Source: a bacterium | Lineage (GTDB): Bacteria; Cyanobacteriota; Vampirovibrionia; Gastranaerophilales; Gastranaerophilaceae | NCBI GenBank assembly: GCA_017470245.1 | Contig: JAFUEV010000008.1 | Span: 1 to 58,694, forward strand | Length of the DNA: 58,694 nt | Direction: 5' to 3' | Shown: positions 44,875 to 53,806 of the stretch, in pieces | Position numbering within the stretch: position 1 is the stretch's first letter | Layout: each line of letters begins with the position of its first letter | Program-made: the position numbers and the translations under genes | The notes under the pieces: generated by a model | Seen by the model: the letters and a program-made list of their open reading frames with translations, nothing else | The model's database searches: none | What the model was told of the DNA's origin: nothing

Positions 44875-45423
44875 TTAAAATTGTACTTTTACATTTTCTC
44901 TTTGTTTTTCATCTATTTCAAAGAATTTAGGCTTTTCAAAATTAAAAAATGCCCCAATTAAATTTGTAGGGAAATATTCCAAAAAGTTTTTAAATTCTCT
45001 TGCACAACCGTTATAGTATTTTCTTGATGTTGCAATTTCAGCTTCAATTCCTGATAATTCATCTGCTAATTTTTGGAAATTTTCATTAGCTTTTAAATCA
45101 GGATAATTTTCCGCTACTGCAATAAGTCTTGCTAAATCAAAACCAATTTGATAGTTTAAATCTATTTTTTCATCATCCGATAAATTTGTATAATTTCTAT
45201 TCCTTAGTTTCGTTACTTCTTCAAGTATTTCTCTTTCGTGTTGAGCATATCCTTTCGTTGTTTCTATCAAATTAGGAATTAAATCCCAGCGTTTTTTCAA
45301 ATATACATCCATTGTAGAAAATGCTTCCTGTGTATAGTTTTTAAGCTTTATACCCTTGTTATAGCCAACAACAAGGAAACTTCCAATTAAAACAATAATA
45401 ACCAACGCAATTAAACTTATCAT
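44875..45423 (-). CDS. lemA: LemA family protein
   Basis: A 182-residue LemA. The N-terminal membrane segment is MISLIALVIIVLIGSFLVVG, followed by YNKGIKLKNYTQEAFSTMDV, the conserved KRWDLIPNLIETTKGYAQHE, and near the C-terminus NGCAREFKNFLEYFPTNLIG. The family has one helical segment in the membrane and a long helical bundle facing out. LemA proteins are widespread and of uncertain function. It is not next to a TPM-domain or M48 partner here. Confidence 0.93.
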   Translation of the reverse strand: MISLIALVIIVLIGSFLVVGYNKGIKLKNYTQEAFSTMDVYLKKRWDLIPNLIETTKGYAQHEREILEEVTKLRNRNYTNLSDDEKIDLNYQIGFDLARLIAVAENYPDLKANENFQKLADELSGIEAEIATSRKYYNGCAREFKNFLEYFPTNLIGAFFNFEKPKFFEIDEKQRENVKVQF

Positions 45424-45528
45424 TTTTAATTCCCTTTATAGTTTAATAAACAATGATATATATTATAACATAATAATAGCTGTCCGAACAAATTTTAATT
45501 ATATGCTTTCATATACTTTTTTAACAAA

Positions 45529-45562
45529 TAAGGTAAAATAAACAGAGATTTATTTTACCTTA
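45529..45562. terminator. Perfect 14-bp hairpin between lemA and the cupin gene
   Basis: TAAGGTAAAATAAA and its exact reverse complement are separated by six bases. It lies after the cupin gene (minus strand), so it probably ends that transcript. Confidence 0.6.
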
Positions 45563-45596
45563 TAATATGTTTAATAAGTTTTTATAAATTCAAGCT

Positions 45597-45965
45597 CTAT
45601 ATTTTTACCAATAAAAAAGTACTGTCTTTTACTGCCTTTAATGTATGAATTACATCTTTTTCAAAAAGAAACATCTGCCCTTTTTTTATTTTATGCTTTT
45701 TATCATAGTCTTTTTGTTTTTCGGAAGATATTGTTGAACAAATATCACATCCGCATAAAGAACTTTCTTCAAACTCAATTTCTAATTCACCGTCTATCAA
45801 ATATATACAGATATTTGTGTTTGACATATGAGAATCAAATCCCTCATTTTTCTTTAACGAAACTAATTTTAAATATGCGCCGTTATTTTTCATTATATCC
45901 ACAATTTCGTGGTTTGCATCTTTCATTCCGAACATTTCATCAATTTCTATTGCTTTATATAACAT
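45597..45965 (-). CDS. Cupin-domain protein
   Basis: A 122-residue small cupin. It has VSLKKNEGFDSHMSNTNICI (cupin motif 1 region), IYLIDGELEIEFE, and KKGQMFLFEKDVIHTLKAVK (motif 2, G...P replaced by FLFEKDVIH, with one His kept). A Cys-rich insert CGCDIC at about 72 between the motifs is unusual for a cupin and could bind metal. The function may be sensing or sugar/metal binding. It is divergent from the multi-pass membrane gene at 46081. Confidence 0.75.
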   Translation of the reverse strand: MLYKAIEIDEMFGMKDANHEIVDIMKNNGAYLKLVSLKKNEGFDSHMSNTNICIYLIDGELEIEFEESSLCGCDICSTISSEKQKDYDKKHKIKKGQMFLFEKDVIHTLKAVKDSTFLLVKI

Positions 45966-46080
45966 AATTTCCCCTTTCTACAAATAAGTTAGCATTCTCA
46001 ATAATTTTTTATATTGCCTTATGGAATATTATTTGGTAGCCTTTTTATTAGAATGATATAAACTTTTAGTAGGGATATTT

Positions 46081-47577
46081 ATGGAAGAATTAAAAAATAA
46101 TAAAATTTTTATATTTTTGGTTTGGTTGTTTATAGTAATTTCTATTATTCACATAGCATACGCAACATATACACATAGAGGATTATATTGCGACGGCGGA
46201 TTTTATTTTTTCTCAATGTTAGGAAATTTTGCTAACGGAATCCACCACTTTGCTTTTGATACCGAACATCCAAGATTTTGTTCTCTAGCATTAGTGGAAT
46301 TACCCTTGATGATAGTGCATAAATTTTTTCCAACAACAAGTAAATCCACTTTGATGAGCCTTTTTTCCTTTGTTCAGTTTGCAATACCTTTTTTATCATT
46401 AATTTGGAGTTACTTTTTATCAAAACGAACCGGTAAAATAGATATTTTCTTTTGGAGTTTATTCTTTTACGGAGCTGTAATGCTTCCTTATACAATATAT
46501 TCTGTCGTAGAAAGCCTATATGGAATTATTTTTCACTTCATATTATGGAATTATTTAGTATCGGATATTGAATACAAAAAAAGAGATTTCGTTTTTGTAT
46601 TTTTCCTTTTGATAATGATGTTTGGAACGTATGAATACGTAACATATCTTGGAGTCGTATTTTTCATTGCTCATTTCCACTATTTATTCACCAATAAAAA
46701 TCAATCACTAAAAAGTCAACTTTTAAAAATTATTATCGGATGGGGCAGTTTAGCAGCTTCTATATTTGATTTTGTATATATGTTTCACGTTCCCGGAGAA
46801 GACGGAGAAGTTATGCGGTTTTTAAAAGAATTTGTTGATTTTCTTCCATACGTATTACACTTAAACTCTCTATTTTCAATAATTATAACAATAATTCTAT
46901 TTACTTTTATATTCAAAAAAACAAGAATTGGTATTATCTCTGTCGTACTAATTAGTTTAATACAGGTAATTATATTCAGATATCTTTATACTCATCCTGA
47001 TTTATCAATATATCCGATGTGGGAACAACATTTACGTTCTGTTCCCTGTTGGACACTACCTGTTGTATTCATAGGAATGTACATAAAAGACTTATTCGGA
47101 ACAATAGATAAAGTTAAATTCTCAAACTATATTTGTATTGCTCTTATTTGTGCAATAGCTCAGACTTCTTGGCAGCTTGTTGAATCATACTATTGGAATA
47201 TAAATGTACAATATATAAAAGATGAACTTGCAAACACTGATGATTTACTTTATATAGCATCTGCACACGAAAACGTTATATCCGATTTTCATAATGAAAA
47301 TTTAAGAAGACATATTTGGCATGGAACATACGCATTAATGAGTATTTTATTGTCGGAGACATATAAACAAAAAACATTACTTGTTAATTACGATACCCAA
47401 TATGAAGATAGCAATGCTCCATATAGACACAGATTATTCGTAATTCCGGAAGAACAAAAAATTTCAATTCCTTTTGGGGTTGTTGTTGATATAAAAAATC
47501 AATACTGGGATTTAACAGACTGTGCAGAAGCCTTAGATAAATATAATAAAGAACATAATATAAAAACAGACGGGTAA
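46081..47577 (+). CDS. Multi-pass membrane protein, possibly GT-C-type glycosyltransferase
   Basis: A 498-residue protein with about 10 hydrophobic spans, starting IFIFLVWLFIVISIIHIAYA. After the first span, RGLYCDGGFYFFSMLGNF contains an Asp in the first outer loop, as in GT-C (PMT/ArnT-type) enzymes where an Asp near helix 1 is catalytic. Near the end there is a soluble region (SAHENVISDFHNENLRRHIW). The next gene, tilS, starts 28 bases downstream, so it could share a transcript. The assignment to GT-C is tentative. Confidence 0.6.
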   Translation: MEELKNNKIFIFLVWLFIVISIIHIAYATYTHRGLYCDGGFYFFSMLGNFANGIHHFAFDTEHPRFCSLALVELPLMIVHKFFPTTSKSTLMSLFSFVQFAIPFLSLIWSYFLSKRTGKIDIFFWSLFFYGAVMLPYTIYSVVESLYGIIFHFILWNYLVSDIEYKKRDFVFVFFLLIMMFGTYEYVTYLGVVFFIAHFHYLFTNKNQSLKSQLLKIIIGWGSLAASIFDFVYMFHVPGEDGEVMRFLKEFVDFLPYVLHLNSLFSIIITIILFTFIFKKTRIGIISVVLISLIQVIIFRYLYTHPDLSIYPMWEQHLRSVPCWTLPVVFIGMYIKDLFGTIDKVKFSNYICIALICAIAQTSWQLVESYYWNINVQYIKDELANTDDLLYIASAHENVISDFHNENLRRHIWHGTYALMSILLSETYKQKTLLVNYDTQYEDSNAPYRHRLFVIPEEQKISIPFGVVVDIKNQYWDLTDCAEALDKYNKEHNIKTDG

Positions 47578-47604
47578 AATTTGAACAAATCTGTTATAAT
47601 ATAA

Positions 47605-48975
47605 ATGATGATTGAAACAGTAAGAAATATATTAAAAAAATATGTAAATATTTCCTGCGAAACAACATTTATTGTCGGGTTTTCAGGCGGTTGGGACTCA
47701 ATGTGTCTGCTTGATATAATGAATAAACTGTCAAAAGAATATGGTTTTTTACTTGTAGCAGCACATTTAAACCACAATTGGAGAGGCAAAGAATCAGAAA
47801 CGGAAAAAGAACGCTGTTTGGCCTTTTGTGAAGAAAATGACATCACTTTCATTTCAGATACCTTAGCAGAAGGAACAAAAGCATCAGAACTCATTGCAAG
47901 AGAATTAAGATATGATTTTTTCAAAAGATGCGCAGAAGAGTTTGAAGCAGATGCAATATTAACCGCCCATACAAAGAGTGATAATGCTGAAACTATTTTA
48001 TATCGTATTATTAAAGGTACCGGATTAAACGGACTTGAAGGCATAAGAGAACTAAGAGAGCTTGGCGGATTTAAAGTTATTCGTCCGATTTTGAATTTTT
48101 CAAGAAAAGATATTGAAGAATATTGCATAAAAAATGAATTATATCCTAACAATGATTCAAGCAATGCAAATACAAAATATGCAAGAAATAATATAAGACA
48201 CAATATTATGCCTGCAATAAAATTAATTAATCCAAATATAGAAAACTCTCTTATAACATTGGCAGATATTGCTGCAGGGAATAACAAAGTTATCAATGAA
48301 TTAATGCAAAGCATTGAAAATCAAATTACAGTCGGGAATAAATGGTTAACACAGAATTTTTTGATTTTAAATTCTGCTATTAAGCAACACTTTGTGTACA
48401 ATTTGCTCGTAAAAAATGACTTTGAACCAAGTTTTATAAAGATACAGGAAATACTTAGTTTTATAACAGAAAATCAAAAGTCAAAAACAGGTAAAACACT
48501 CTCTGTATCACAGGATAAATGGTTATTTGTTTCAAGTAAATATATCTATTTTGTTGAAGCTGAACACTACAAAAAGATTGAAGATATTATTGAAGTCAAT
48601 GACATAGGTACATATAAATTTGGCGGAATTTATAATATAACAATCGAAAATTCAAGATACAAAATATCTAATTTTCCTAAAGCTATAGAAAATATGGCTT
48701 ATGTTGACTTCAAGAATATAGATTTTCCGCTTACCTTAAGAACAAGAAGAAACGGGGATATTATACAGCCGTTTGGTATGCAGGGAAAAATGAAATTAAA
48801 AAAATATTTCATAAATAAAAATATACCGGAACACGACAGAGATAAAATAGTCTTGTTGTGCAAAGATAATGAAGTTCTATGGGCTGTCGGAGTCGGACTT
48901 AGTGAAAAATTACGAACAACTGATTTGCCTTCACACAAATTACACATGGAGAAAATAACAAATGCTGACTTGTGA
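47605..48975 (+). CDS. tilS: tRNA(Ile)-lysidine synthetase
   Basis: A 456-residue TilS. The PP-loop SGGWDSMCLL is at about 27-36 and LVAAHLNHNWRGKESE follows, as in the family. AHTKSDNAETILYRIIKGTG (about 122) contains the characteristic HTxxDxxET segment, and the C-terminal TilS domain is present from about 370 (LRTRRNGDIIQPFGMQGKMK). It puts lysidine on C34 of tRNA-Ile (CAU) so that it reads AUA, an essential step. The first two codons are ATGATG; either could start. The 3' end overlaps hpt by 14 bases, the usual order. Confidence 0.95.
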   Translation: MMIETVRNILKKYVNISCETTFIVGFSGGWDSMCLLDIMNKLSKEYGFLLVAAHLNHNWRGKESETEKERCLAFCEENDITFISDTLAEGTKASELIARELRYDFFKRCAEEFEADAILTAHTKSDNAETILYRIIKGTGLNGLEGIRELRELGGFKVIRPILNFSRKDIEEYCIKNELYPNNDSSNANTKYARNNIRHNIMPAIKLINPNIENSLITLADIAAGNNKVINELMQSIENQITVGNKWLTQNFLILNSAIKQHFVYNLLVKNDFEPSFIKIQEILSFITENQKSKTGKTLSVSQDKWLFVSSKYIYFVEAEHYKKIEDIIEVNDIGTYKFGGIYNITIENSRYKISNFPKAIENMAYVDFKNIDFPLTLRTRRNGDIIQPFGMQGKMKLKKYFINKNIPEHDRDKIVLLCKDNEVLWAVGVGLSEKLRTTDLPSHKLHMEKITNADL

Positions 48976-49507
48976 TAAAAATATAAAAGACTTAAAAGTA
49001 TTAATATCAGAAGAAGAAATACAAAAGAAAGTAAAACTTCTTGCAGAAGATATTGAAAAAGTCTTTCCTAAAGGTGAAGATATATATGTAATTTGCGTTT
49101 TAAAGGGTTCTTCAATGTTTTGCATAGATTTAATAAAACATTTCAAAAACCCTATTCAACTTGAATTTATTAGAATTTCAAGCTACGGGCACGAAACAAA
49201 ATCAACAAACAATCTTCAAGCAATAGATTTAACATTGCCCAACTTAAACGAGAAGAATGTTTTAATTGTTGAAGACATAATCGATACAGGTTTGACGGCA
49301 AGATTTTTAACTGATTTATTTAAAATTAAACATTTACCTAAAAAACTTGTTTTTACTTCACTGCTAAACAAAAAATGCGCAAGACAAATCGAAATAGAAC
49401 CCGATTTTTACGGATTTGAAATTGATGACAAGTTTGTTGTAGGCTATGGCTTAGATTATAAAGGATATTACAGAAATCTGCCTTATATAGGATATTTCCC
49501 TCAATAA
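48962..49507 (+). CDS. hpt: Hypoxanthine phosphoribosyltransferase
   Basis: A 181-residue type I phosphoribosyltransferase. The PRPP-binding motif is VLIVEDIIDTGLTARFL (about 101-117) and EKVFPKGEDIYVICVLKGSS leads with the LKGS segment. FVVGYGLDYKGYYRNLPYIG at the C-terminus contains the DxxxRNLP family end. It salvages hypoxanthine/guanine to IMP/GMP. It overlaps tilS by 14 bases, the tilS-hpt pair common in many bacteria; ftsH, which often follows, is missing here. Confidence 0.95.
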   Translation: MLTCDKNIKDLKVLISEEEIQKKVKLLAEDIEKVFPKGEDIYVICVLKGSSMFCIDLIKHFKNPIQLEFIRISSYGHETKSTNNLQAIDLTLPNLNEKNVLIVEDIIDTGLTARFLTDLFKIKHLPKKLVFTSLLNKKCARQIEIEPDFYGFEIDDKFVVGYGLDYKGYYRNLPYIGYFPQ

Positions 49508-49508
49508 T

Positions 49509-49673
49509 CTATTTATGAAAAATATTTTTAAACTGGATTACGACAAAATTCATTCTTGCCGGAAAATTTACATCCGTATTGTTTTCTTGCTCATAATCTT
49601 TTCTGTGTAATCTGCTATATTCATTAATTGCATTACGAATATACTCAATATCACTTTCTAATTCCATATTCAT
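49509..49673 (-). CDS. Small hypothetical protein, 54 residues
   Basis: A frame starting at ATG 49673 with GGATGG upstream gives MNMELESDIEYIRNAINEYS and on to VNFPARMNFVVIQFKNIFHK. A longer frame from an upstream codon adds 19 unlikely residues. The acidic first half and basic end make sense for a short helical protein, but no family is known. It fills the gap convergent to hpt. Chance ORF is possible. Confidence 0.35.
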   Translation of the reverse strand: MNMELESDIEYIRNAINEYSRLHRKDYEQENNTDVNFPARMNFVVIQFKNIFHK

Positions 49674-49771
49674 TTTAAATCCATCCCAGCATAACACTCC
49701 ATATAATATAAATAAAAATTTTTGGAGCACGGAATTTCAAAAAATGAAAAAACTGTTACAAAGTTTACAAT

Positions 49772-50602
49772 TTATTGTTCAGGAGTTTGTATATCTATAT
49801 TTTTTAGTTTCTTTTCTAGTTTTCTGTTCCAAGGCAAATCCTGCCTGAATACATATTCATAGCCGGTAACTTCACCTTTAGAAAATGTAGAAAGTTGTTC
49901 ATCACAAAGTTTTTCAAAATCTTGTTGTAATTTTTTAGTTAATTCATGCCTGTCAAAGTTACAATTATCTGCCGTAATAATAATAGGCTCACCAACTTCA
50001 GCCAAACATTCCGGTCTATCCTCTCTCAAAAAAGTATAGTTAACCGCAACAGGAACAAGATTAACGCCGCCAAGTTCTTTTGCAACCTTTTGAGCAACAT
50101 ATACAAGCCCTGTTTGAAACTCAATAGGTCTATAATTTGGCGGTCTTACTATACCCTGAGGAAATATCCAAAAACCAAGAGTTGGGTCTTTTATTAAATC
50201 ATTTGCTATATAAACTAAGGCTTTCATTGCTTCTTGAGCAGATGCTTTATTAACAGGAAACGCACCAATTAATGAAAATAGAGGAAATCTGTTCAATTCT
50301 TCTATCATCATTCTTGTTTTTACTTTAAATGCTTTACGCATTAGATAGTAACCTATCATTCCGTCCCACCAGTTATTATGTGGTGCATAAAGAATAGACG
50401 GAAATCTTTCATCTCTGTGTTTTTGAAACACTTCAAGATTTTTTATACGAAGAGCATAAAACCTGTGACGAACATATCTAAACATTATTCTATCTGCAAG
50501 CCATGTCCAAAAAGGACGATTTTGCGCCCTTCTCATTTTTTCTTTTCTGTTCCTTAGTTTTGTAGGAGGAATATCCGAATATAATTTCTCTGCTTTTTGC
50601 AT
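49772..50602 (-). CDS. PlsC-like lysophospholipid acyltransferase
   Basis: A 276-residue LPLAT-family protein. The motif APHNNWWDGMIGYYLMRKAF (about 72) is the HxxxxD acyltransfer box (H-N-N-W-W-D), and PLFSLIGAFPVNKAS plus FWIFPQGIVRPPNYRPIEFQ (block III, about 148) follow. No strong membrane helix is present; the enzyme is likely membrane-associated. The acceptor could be a glycerolipid or a pigment-like alcohol, as in plant/cyanobacterial relatives (family inference). It lies 44 bases after mgtC, on the same strand. Confidence 0.82.
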   Translation of the reverse strand: MQKAEKLYSDIPPTKLRNRKEKMRRAQNRPFWTWLADRIMFRYVRHRFYALRIKNLEVFQKHRDERFPSILYAPHNNWWDGMIGYYLMRKAFKVKTRMMIEELNRFPLFSLIGAFPVNKASAQEAMKALVYIANDLIKDPTLGFWIFPQGIVRPPNYRPIEFQTGLVYVAQKVAKELGGVNLVPVAVNYTFLREDRPECLAEVGEPIIITADNCNFDRHELTKKLQQDFEKLCDEQLSTFSKGEVTGYEYVFRQDLPWNRKLEKKLKNIDIQTPEQ

Positions 50603-50646
50603 ACTTAATCCCCAAAGTATATAAATTATATCACTTTTTTTTATTT

Positions 50647-51360
50647 TTAATCAAATATTTCTTTAACACTTACGGCTTCTAAATTATTCATATCTTCAAG
50701 TCTTTTATATATTTGCATAACAGGACTTTTTTCATTGGATATAATTTTTATATTAATTTTTAATTTATCTCCGTCCTCATCAATTGTTTTATGATTAAAG
50801 TCAATAATTTCAGGAAATAATTCCATTATTTTTTTATAAACATCATTATAATTATCATATTTACACAGGAAAGATATTTTAATTTTTCTTTGATGTTTTG
50901 CATTATGCGGCATTATTTTAAGTTCTAAAGTTCTGATTAAAACTAATATACAGAAAGCAAGAATAGTAGAAACTACAGCAATATTAATTTTTCCGCAACC
51001 GCAAGCCATACCGATTGCAGCAACAATCCATAAAGTTGAAGCAGTGGTTAAGCCGGTAACGGTTAAGCCTTGTCTTAACACTGTGCCTGCACCAATAAAA
51101 CCTATACCGGTAATTATTTGAGCAGCAACTCTGGAAGGATCACCAAGCGGATAAAGTGTTACCGCCGTTGAAAAACCGTATATAGACAGGATTGTAAAAA
51201 TACAAGAGCCCAAGCATACCATAATTTGGGTTCTTAAACCTGCGGATTTATTTGTGATTTCACGCTCAAAACCTATTATTGAGCCCAAAATAATTGCAGA
51301 AACAATTCTAACCAATATATCAGCGTCAGCGATAATAAAATAATCTAAAAAGTTGTGCAT
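50647..51360 (-). CDS. MgtC/SapB family membrane protein
   Basis: A 237-residue protein. The N-terminal half has the family core, AIILGSIIGFEREITNKSAG (GxERE) with LRTQIMVCLGSC, then DPSRVAAQIITGIGFIGAGT (AQxxxGIGFLGAG) and LTTASTLWIVAAIGMACGCG. Four to five membrane spans. The last 85 residues form a soluble ACT-like domain. MgtC proteins influence Mg homeostasis and membrane potential rather than transport Mg. It starts 2 bases after dppC, so an operon is likely. Confidence 0.92.
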   Translation of the reverse strand: MHNFLDYFIIADADILVRIVSAIILGSIIGFEREITNKSAGLRTQIMVCLGSCIFTILSIYGFSTAVTLYPLGDPSRVAAQIITGIGFIGAGTVLRQGLTVTGLTTASTLWIVAAIGMACGCGKINIAVVSTILAFCILVLIRTLELKIMPHNAKHQRKIKISFLCKYDNYNDVYKKIMELFPEIIDFNHKTIDEDGDKLKINIKIISNEKSPVMQIYKRLEDMNNLEAVSVKEIFD

Positions 51361-51362
51361 AG

Positions 51363-52460
51363 CTATCTTTCTTTACTGTTAGGGTCAACCACATCTCTAA
51401 TTGTATCACCAATCACGTTAAAAGATAAAACCGCAACAAAAATTAAAAATCCAGGAGTCAATAACCAAGGTCTTGAAACTATATTAATAAATTCCTGAGC
51501 TTCTTTTAACATATTACCCCAGCTTGCATCCGGTTGTTGAATGCCTAAACCCAAAAAGCTAAGCCCCGATTCCGACAATATATATGAAGGAACACTCAAA
51601 GTCATAGCAACGATAACATAACTGAGAGTTTGAGGCAATATATGATGAATAACTGTTCTCATGCCGGAAGCACCAAGAACTTCAGAAGCTATAACAAATT
51701 CTTTTTTCTTAATAGAGAGCACCATACCTCTAACTACTCTTGAAAAACCTGCCCATCCAATCATAGCGAGAATAATAACAATCAAAGCAAATCGTTGTAC
51801 ACTTGACATATTAGCAGGCAGTATTGATGCCAAAATAATCAACAGATAAAATCCAGGGATAGACATAATAGCTTCCGCAATTCTCATCATTAAGAAATCG
51901 GTTTTACCGCCTAAATATCCAGAAATACCACCATATAACATTCCTAAAGGGAATGATACCAACAGTGCAAGGAAACCAATTGTTAATGATATTTGACCGC
52001 CGTATAAAAGCCTTGAGAAATTGTCACGTCCGTTCATATCCGTACCGAGCAAATAGAGTTCTCCGCCTTTTTCAACATTATAGAAGTGGCGTTTCAATGG
52101 TATTAAGCTCCACAATTTATATTTTTCATCACCTGAAAAATATTTAACTTTATACTTTTTGGAACGGTCTTCGACGTATTTTGTTTCAAAAGTTTCTTTG
52201 TCAAAATAACGAACATAATTATATGTATAAGGAAGGCTCAAATGTCCTTTTTCATTTATTATATATATTTTAGAAGGCGGACAGTATGATTTGTTCCTGT
52301 TTGAATAGTCTTTTGAGTACGGACTTATAAAAGAAGCCATAAAAACAGCGGTATACAATATTAAAAGAATAATGAAAGCGCATTTTGCAAACTTATCCTT
52401 CAAGACATTTTGAAAGATATTTTCTCTGTTAAAAGTAGTTATATCAGGCAGTTGTTTCAT
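51363..52460 (-). CDS. dppC: Peptide ABC transporter permease (DppC/OppC-like)
   Basis: A 365-residue permease. One membrane span at about 27-48 (CAFIILLILYTAVFMASFIS), then a long loop of about 85 residues (typical OppC/DppC spacing is shorter; the piece SKIYIINEKGHLSLPYTYNY is an insertion). Transmembrane core: GRDNFSRLLYGGQISLTIGF and GWAGFSRVVRGMVLSIKKKE followed by the EAA loop. The C-terminal spans end PGFLIFVAVLSFNVIGDTIR with LDPNSK-like tail. Works with DppB; it starts at the last base of dppB (TAATG). No ATPase or binding-protein gene is adjacent, so those parts are encoded elsewhere. Confidence 0.92.
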   Translation of the reverse strand: MKQLPDITTFNRENIFQNVLKDKFAKCAFIILLILYTAVFMASFISPYSKDYSNRNKSYCPPSKIYIINEKGHLSLPYTYNYVRYFDKETFETKYVEDRSKKYKVKYFSGDEKYKLWSLIPLKRHFYNVEKGGELYLLGTDMNGRDNFSRLLYGGQISLTIGFLALLVSFPLGMLYGGISGYLGGKTDFLMMRIAEAIMSIPGFYLLIILASILPANMSSVQRFALIVIILAMIGWAGFSRVVRGMVLSIKKKEFVIASEVLGASGMRTVIHHILPQTLSYVIVAMTLSVPSYILSESGLSFLGLGIQQPDASWGNMLKEAQEFINIVSRPWLLTPGFLIFVAVLSFNVIGDTIRDVVDPNSKER

Positions 52461-53428
52461 TATACCGCCTCCACTCTGGGGTCAACCATCTTTAATAGGA
52501 TATCAGCAAGCAAATTACCAAGTACAAGCATTATTGTACCAATCATTAATGAAGCCATAACAAGATTAATATCCGATTTCATAACCGCTTCAAGAATAAG
52601 CCTGCCTAAACCCGGATATTGAAAAACATATTCGGTAAGTGCAGCACCGCTTAGAAGCGAAGCAAATTCAAATCCTAAAAGAGTAACCATTGGATTGATA
52701 GCATTTCTCAAAGCATGTTTATAAATAACTTTATTTTCGCTAAGCCCCTTTGCACGTGCGAATTTAACATAATCAGCCTGTAGAACATCTAACAGATTAC
52801 CTCTCATTTGCCTTTGCAAGCCTGACAGAGATATAGTAAACAAAACAGTAACAGGTAATACAAGGTGGTGAAGAATATCCAATATTTTACCCAAAGCCGA
52901 CATTTCGGAATGGTTATAACTTGTAAGCCCGCCTGTTGGAAACCAACCTGTTTTTACGGCAAAAATAAGTAATAACAAAGCGAAAAAGAACGATGGAATT
53001 GCCATACCGATACTGGAAAATATAGTTAAAATTCGGTCAATAGGCTTTCGCCAATGCAAAGCAGCGACAATACCAAGCGGTATACCAACAACCCAAGTAA
53101 AAAAAATAACAAATCCTGTTAATAACAATGTATTTGGAATACGTTCCATAAGTTTATCAGCAACTTTTTCACCTGTTGTACAATAGCCCAAATCGCCTTT
53201 TACAAAACTTTTAAGCCATAAACCGTATTGAACAATTATTGGTTTATCCAAACCTAAACGCTGCACCTCATAATCCAAAGTTTCCTGAGTAATGGAAGGG
53301 TTAAGTTTTAACTCTGCTAACGGGTCAACGGGAGCAAGCCTTATTAAAAAGAAACTCAAAATTGATACCATAAATAATAAAGGTATCGTCTGCAAAATTC
53401 TTTTTATCACATATCCAAATAAATTCAT
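52460..53428 (-). CDS. dppB: Peptide ABC transporter permease (DppB/OppB-like)
   Basis: A 322-residue permease with six spans. MNLFGYVIKRILQTIPLLFM is the usual DppB N-terminus. The periplasmic loop carries RLGLDKPIIVQYGLWLKSFV, and the EAA motif region is FARAKGLSENKVIYKHALRN. The C-terminus ends VDPRVEAV, as in OppB. It overlaps dppC by one base. Together they form the membrane part of a peptide or nickel importer; substrate unassigned. The region upstream of it is AT-rich and divergent to cas9. Confidence 0.94.
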   Translation of the reverse strand: MNLFGYVIKRILQTIPLLFMVSILSFFLIRLAPVDPLAELKLNPSITQETLDYEVQRLGLDKPIIVQYGLWLKSFVKGDLGYCTTGEKVADKLMERIPNTLLLTGFVIFFTWVVGIPLGIVAALHWRKPIDRILTIFSSIGMAIPSFFFALLLLIFAVKTGWFPTGGLTSYNHSEMSALGKILDILHHLVLPVTVLFTISLSGLQRQMRGNLLDVLQADYVKFARAKGLSENKVIYKHALRNAINPMVTLLGFEFASLLSGAALTEYVFQYPGLGRLILEAVMKSDINLVMASLMIGTIMLVLGNLLADILLKMVDPRVEAV

Positions 53429-53806
53429 ACGCTAATTTTAAAATATATCAGAATTTTTGGCAATTAGTCTTTTAGATTGGAAAGTATTAGCAAACAATAA
53501 ATTGTAATATATATTATACACAATTCCAAATAATCTTTAATTTACAAGTTGTATCCTTACTCAAAAATTTGTATACTAAATATTAAAATTGGAATATTGA
53601 CTTTAAAAAGTAAAAAAGTTAAGCACCATAACATATTAAGGATAACAAAGATTGTATGCGTGCATAGATTAACAAAACCTTATAATAGTACTGAAAAATA
53701 TATAGCAGAAGTCAACAACGAATTAATTAAATCGAAATAATCTTCTGTGACCGATTCTGTCCTATGTATGGGGTATGATGTAGGAAATAAGGAGAAAGAA
53801 TAAAAG
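53429..53806. other. 378-base spacer between dppB and cas9
   Basis: No gene is supported; the open frame at 53549-53740 starts at TTG and lacks a ribosome site. The cas9 ribosome site AAGGAG is at 53790-53795. A TTGACT box near 53597 may be part of a promoter. No CRISPR anti-repeat is evident here, in contrast to the strong one at 58293. Confidence 0.5.

Noticed and set aside
53597..53660. CRISPR anti-repeat candidate upstream of cas9 (ATAACATATT)
   Set aside because: Only a 10-base AT-rich match, with no further pairing; the site at 58293 is far better.
53549..53740. Plus-strand frame between dppB and cas9
   Set aside because: It starts with TTG, has no ribosome site, and codes a low-complexity basic peptide, so chance is likelier.
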